From assembly GCA_015487555.1 (NCBI GenBank), contig WFPK01000107.1, positions 1 to 34,212 on the forward strand: a stretch of DNA of 34,212 nucleotides. Direction: 5' to 3'. Below the pieces are notes generated by a model. It was not told the DNA's origin and did no database searches. It was given only the letters and a program-made list of their open reading frames with translations. The translations under genes were made by a program, and so were the position numbers. Below, in pieces: positions 31,248 to 34,212 of the stretch (position 1 is the first letter of the stretch; each line of letters begins with the position of its first letter). Origin of the DNA: Phycisphaerales bacterium (GTDB taxonomy: Bacteria > Planctomycetota > Phycisphaerae > Phycisphaerales > UBA1924).

Positions 31248-32129
31248 ATGCCACGCGCTGTCGTCCTGATTACGAATCACCAGAAACCCAAAGCCATCGC
31301 TGCACTCGAAGAGGTCCGATCGCTTATCGACGCCCACGGCACACTCGTCGCAGAAATCGAATCCAAAGACGCAGACGGACTCCCACCACCCGACGAGGTT
31401 GATCTGGTGATCGCACTGGGCGGCGATGGGACGATTCTCTCGGCTGCGCACAAATGCCTGACGCTCCGTGCCCCGCTGCTGGGGGTCAACACCGGCAAGG
31501 TCGGATTCATGGCCGGGTACGAGCTCGATTCGTTCCGTGACCATGCCCAGGAACTCCTCGGCGATGAGCCACTCATCATCCATCCCGTGACTCCGCTCCA
31601 CGGCATCGTCAAGGCGGCTGACGGATCGCCTCGCCATGGGGCCTTTGCCCTCAACGAGTTCGTCGTCAGCGCCGGGCCTCCCTTCCGGATGATTACCCTC
31701 GATATCTCGGTGGACAACAACCCCGGCCCGAGCGTCTCAGGCGATGGGCTGATTGTCTCGACGCCGTTGGGCTCGACCGCGTACAATGTTTCTGCTGGGG
31801 GCCCGATTGTGGCTCCGGGGGTTGGCGCGATGATCGTTACCCCGATCGCTGCCCATTCGCTGAGCTTTCGTCCCATCGTGATCCGATCCGATTCGCAGGT
31901 GCGCATCGAGATCAGTTCGGTCAATGCCGCGGAGTCTTCGGGGACGACGCTGATTGTCGATGGGCAGATCGGGTATCAGCTCAGCGAAGGCGACATCCTC
32001 CGCGTGAGTGCTGCCAAGGAGCAGATCGAGTTTGTCCTCGATCCAACGGTGAGCTATTGGCAAACGCTGCTGGGCAAGATGCACTGGGCGTCGGCCCCGA
32101 ATGCGTCAATCCAAAAACACCGCAACTGA
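31248..32129 (+). CDS. nadK: NAD kinase
   Basis: Phosphorylates NAD+ to NADP+ in the cytoplasm. 293 aa, normal length. GGDGTIL (58-64) is the catalytic and phosphate-binding motif; LLGVNTGKVGFM (77-88) and SGDGLIVSTPLGSTAYNVSA are the other family hallmarks, followed by the C-terminal beta-rich domain (FRPIVIRSD, VDGQIGYQL). The ATG follows dxs by 29 bases but appears to have its own leaderless-type start. Convergent with the antiporter gene; the 46-base gap after the stop shows no clear terminator. Confidence 0.97.
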   Translation: MPRAVVLITNHQKPKAIAALEEVRSLIDAHGTLVAEIESKDADGLPPPDEVDLVIALGGDGTILSAAHKCLTLRAPLLGVNTGKVGFMAGYELDSFRDHAQELLGDEPLIIHPVTPLHGIVKAADGSPRHGAFALNEFVVSAGPPFRMITLDISVDNNPGPSVSGDGLIVSTPLGSTAYNVSAGGPIVAPGVGAMIVTPIAAHSLSFRPIVIRSDSQVRIEISSVNAAESSGTTLIVDGQIGYQLSEGDILRVSAAKEQIEFVLDPTVSYWQTLLGKMHWASAPNASIQKHRN

Positions 32130-32175
32130 CAAACCCTTATCGAGATCGCAGGCAACGGTATAGGCAGCTGTGGTT

Positions 32176-34053
32176 TTATTGGATCACAAAGAGCTCTTCC
32201 GGATTCACCAGCGCGATGATGGTATCTCCAGGTTCGGGTTCGACAGCTTTGTCGATCGTCGAGACCGAGAGTATCCCGCTCGGCGAGATCGTGAAGAGCG
32301 GGATGGCGGTTGAGCCATAGAGCGTGTGGTAGTCGTGGTAGGTGAACTCTTCGGAGATGGTGGTCGCCTTGACGACCCATCCGTTGTGGATGCGTGATTC
32401 GAGCCCGCCGTAGTCTGCGTCGGGAGAAAAGAGCATCCGCCAGCGCCGTTCACTCGAAGATTCTTCCGTGCTCTTCTTTGGTCGGCGCGTCGGGAGTTGA
32501 TAGAGATTCGAGGTCTCGAAGATACCTTTGAACCGCTGGAGGACAAGGGTGTTGACTTCATCGTTGGGGGTGGTTGCAAAGACGCTGCCGATGCCCCGAA
32601 GATCAAGCGAAGAGATATCGCTCAGTGTGATGATGTTGTCCTGAATCGCAGGCAGGTCGGCCATCCGGGCATCGCGGACATTCTGGCGATTGGTATCGAC
32701 AAGGAGTACCTTGATTCCTCGATCGCAGAGCACCTTGGCGATCGAGCGGACCCACGATGGCGCCCCTACGAAGATGATCCCCTGCGGATTCTGATCGGCG
32801 ACGCCTAGAAGCTTCGATGCCCAAGGGGTCGTGAGCCCGTAGAAGGTGACGGTGCCGATGATGACGGCGAAGGTGATCGGGACGAGGTTTTCGCCGCCGG
32901 GGATTCCTTTGCTCTCGAGTCCCAGCGAGAAGATTGCTGCTGCAGCTGCTGCGACAATCCCGCGTGGGGCAAGCCAGGCAATAAACATCCGTTCTCGCCA
33001 ACTCAGCCCCGCACCAACGGTTGCAAGGAACACCGCTGCCGGGCGAGCAACAACAATCAGGATAAAAAGGAATCCAAAAACCGCAAACCAGTTGAGACTC
33101 TCGAGCTGGTCAATCTGCAATCGGGCAGCGAGCACAATAAAGAGCACCGCGATCAAAAGCACACGCAGGTTCTCTTTGAACTCGAGGATATGGTGAACAT
33201 CCACCTTCTTCTGATTTGCCAGCGCGATCCCCATCACGGTTGTCGCAAGCAAGCCCGATTCAGACATGATCTGGTTCGATGCGGTGAAGGTCGCGATGAC
33301 AAGCATCAGCGAGACCGGGTTCTGGAGGTAGTCAGGAATCCAGAACCTGGTGAGCAGATTCTGAAGCAAGAAGGCAGAGATCGCCCCGAGCCCAACGCCA
33401 GCGCCGATCGTAATGGCGATGGACTGGAAGATCGAGCCGACCCCCCCACCCATGCTACCGATTGATGAATCCGAGGAGATGGCTTCGAACACAAGCACCG
33501 CAGCCCCGACTCCGATCGGGTCGATGACAATCCCCTCCCACTTGAGAATCAGCCCAGAGTCCCCTGCAGGTCGGATATGGGCGAGCATCGGCCCAACGAC
33601 AGTCGGGCCGGTGACGATCAAGATTGCCCCCAGAAGCACCGCGATCTGCCGATCGAGTCCAAAGAGGTAGTAGGCGCTGATCCCCGCGATGATCCAGGTG
33701 ACGAGCGCCCCGGTGGTCACCAAGAGCGTTACAGGCTTCCAGGCCGAGCGGAGTTCTTTGAAGTTGAGCGTGAGTCCGCCTTCGTAGAGAATCAATCCAA
33801 CCGCGATACCGACGAGGGACATGAGGGTGTCGCCATGGAAGAGTTCGTCGGGATCAATGGCAAAGGGCGAGCCTTCGAAGAACGATCGCATGACAGGCCC
33901 GGCCAGGATTCCAAAAATGAGCAGCAGGAGGATCGAAGGGATACGAACTTTCCACGCCAGCCATTGGGCACCCACACCGAGCACGAAGATCATCGCGAGT
34001 GCAATACCAACAACGGACTCTGTTGCAGCAAGTACGGGCATACATCCATCCAT
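32176..34053 (-). CDS. CPA-type cation/proton antiporter with RCK (TrkA-N/TrkA-C) domain
   Basis: Inner-membrane Na+ or K+/H+ antiporter of the CPA1 (NhaP-like) group. 625 aa from ATG 34053; ATG 34041 is equally possible, and neither has a convincing ribosome binding site. About 12-13 hydrophobic spans fill residues 8-415, with LILYEGGLTLNFKEL (88-102), ILIVTGPTVVGPML (144-157) and WEGIVIDPIG (172-181, ion-binding Asp178). From about residue 422 a Rossmann-like RCK_N domain follows (NPQGIIFVGAPSWV, VLLVDTNRQNV, ATTPNDEVNTL), though its glycine motif is unusual (VGAPSW). A TrkA-C-like end domain (VEPEPGDTIIALVNPEEL) closes the chain. This suggests gating by a nucleotide such as NAD(H) or c-di-AMP. 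Probably pH or salt homeostasis. Confidence 0.92.
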   Translation of the reverse strand: MDGCMPVLAATESVVGIALAMIFVLGVGAQWLAWKVRIPSILLLLIFGILAGPVMRSFFEGSPFAIDPDELFHGDTLMSLVGIAVGLILYEGGLTLNFKELRSAWKPVTLLVTTGALVTWIIAGISAYYLFGLDRQIAVLLGAILIVTGPTVVGPMLAHIRPAGDSGLILKWEGIVIDPIGVGAAVLVFEAISSDSSIGSMGGGVGSIFQSIAITIGAGVGLGAISAFLLQNLLTRFWIPDYLQNPVSLMLVIATFTASNQIMSESGLLATTVMGIALANQKKVDVHHILEFKENLRVLLIAVLFIVLAARLQIDQLESLNWFAVFGFLFILIVVARPAAVFLATVGAGLSWRERMFIAWLAPRGIVAAAAAAIFSLGLESKGIPGGENLVPITFAVIIGTVTFYGLTTPWASKLLGVADQNPQGIIFVGAPSWVRSIAKVLCDRGIKVLLVDTNRQNVRDARMADLPAIQDNIITLSDISSLDLRGIGSVFATTPNDEVNTLVLQRFKGIFETSNLYQLPTRRPKKSTEESSSERRWRMLFSPDADYGGLESRIHNGWVVKATTISEEFTYHDYHTLYGSTAIPLFTISPSGILSVSTIDKAVEPEPGDTIIALVNPEELFVIQ

Positions 34054-34095
34054 GGAAAACGAGCCAGGGCACACCCCAGAGCACCGATTTTCCCC

Positions 34096-34104
34096 ATCAT
34101 ACCA
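34096..34104 (-). promoter_or_regulatory. Extended -10 promoter candidate for the antiporter gene
   Basis: On the minus strand TGGTATGAT combines a TATGAT box (34096-34101) with an extended-10 TG. It lies 42 bases before ATG 34053. Bases 34105-34212 upstream hold no gene that I can support. Confidence 0.5.
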
Positions 34105-34212
34105 GACCCATGAGCAGTTGGATAGGCGCAAACGATCGGAATAGGTGAGAATCTGCCCATAGATAGCAAGTCGCCATGAACAAATGCACACACCACAGCA
34201 AAAAGCACCACA

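Noticed and set aside
32130-32175. Terminator between convergent nadK and the antiporter gene
   Set aside because: No stem of useful length with a T-run on either strand.
1-34212. Mobile elements, prophage, CRISPR or defence island
   Set aside because: No transposase, integrase, Cas gene, regularly spaced repeat array or cluster of defence genes was found; the window is largely housekeeping genes. The single PD-(D/E)XK-like gene has no defence partners.

Overview
The window looks like a chromosomal, mostly housekeeping segment of a planctomycete, most likely class Phycisphaerae. The best lineage marker is the secreted protein at 5152-6474. It ends in two Ca-binding dockerin-type loops with the NFFDIS motif and a terminal ...GCP, the 'GC-type' dockerin I associate with Phycisphaerae. 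An LpxB gene, low use of Shine-Dalgarno sites and a YdjY-domain lipoprotein-like gene agree with this. Strain or genus cannot be told from the sequence alone.

Layout. 1-2.1 kb: a small basic protein, a CAU tRNA and a coupled map-trpA pair, all on the minus strand. 2.2-4.9 kb: a lipid kinase and a MATE exporter on the plus strand. 4.9-6.9 kb: a phased short repeat, a strong terminator, the dockerin protein and its long structured leader. 6.9-10.5 kb: divergent carA and priA, whose starts lie only 22 bases apart. 10.4-15.0 kb: a minus-strand operon panB-htrA-murD-YdjY. 15.0-18.1 kb: a D-amino-acid-oxidase-like flavoprotein whose domain order is circularly permuted, then an ABC-F ATPase. 18.1-22.0 kb: two uncharacterised small membrane proteins, an alanine/sodium symporter with an extra extracytoplasmic insertion, and a probable PD-(D/E)XK-fold protein. 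22.0-26.9 kb: lpxB, a histidine kinase with a REC-XRE response regulator, and an RsmB-type rRNA methyltransferase. 27.0-34.2 kb: a PtsN-like protein, a TolQ/ExbB-like protein, ispA-dxs (isoprenoid precursors), nadK and a CPA-type cation/proton antiporter with an RCK domain.

Genes that work together: panB, murD and htrA (cofactor, wall and envelope quality control) share a transcript; ispA and dxs supply polyprenyl precursors; the kinase and regulator form a two-component system. A recurring feature is a TAnnnT -10-like box 4-8 bases before the start codon with no ribosome binding site (about a dozen genes, several starting with GTG). This suggests that leaderless transcription is common here. 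The most unusual single gene is the permuted DAAO-like protein at 15039-16052. I saw no CRISPR array, insertion sequence, prophage or rRNA gene.
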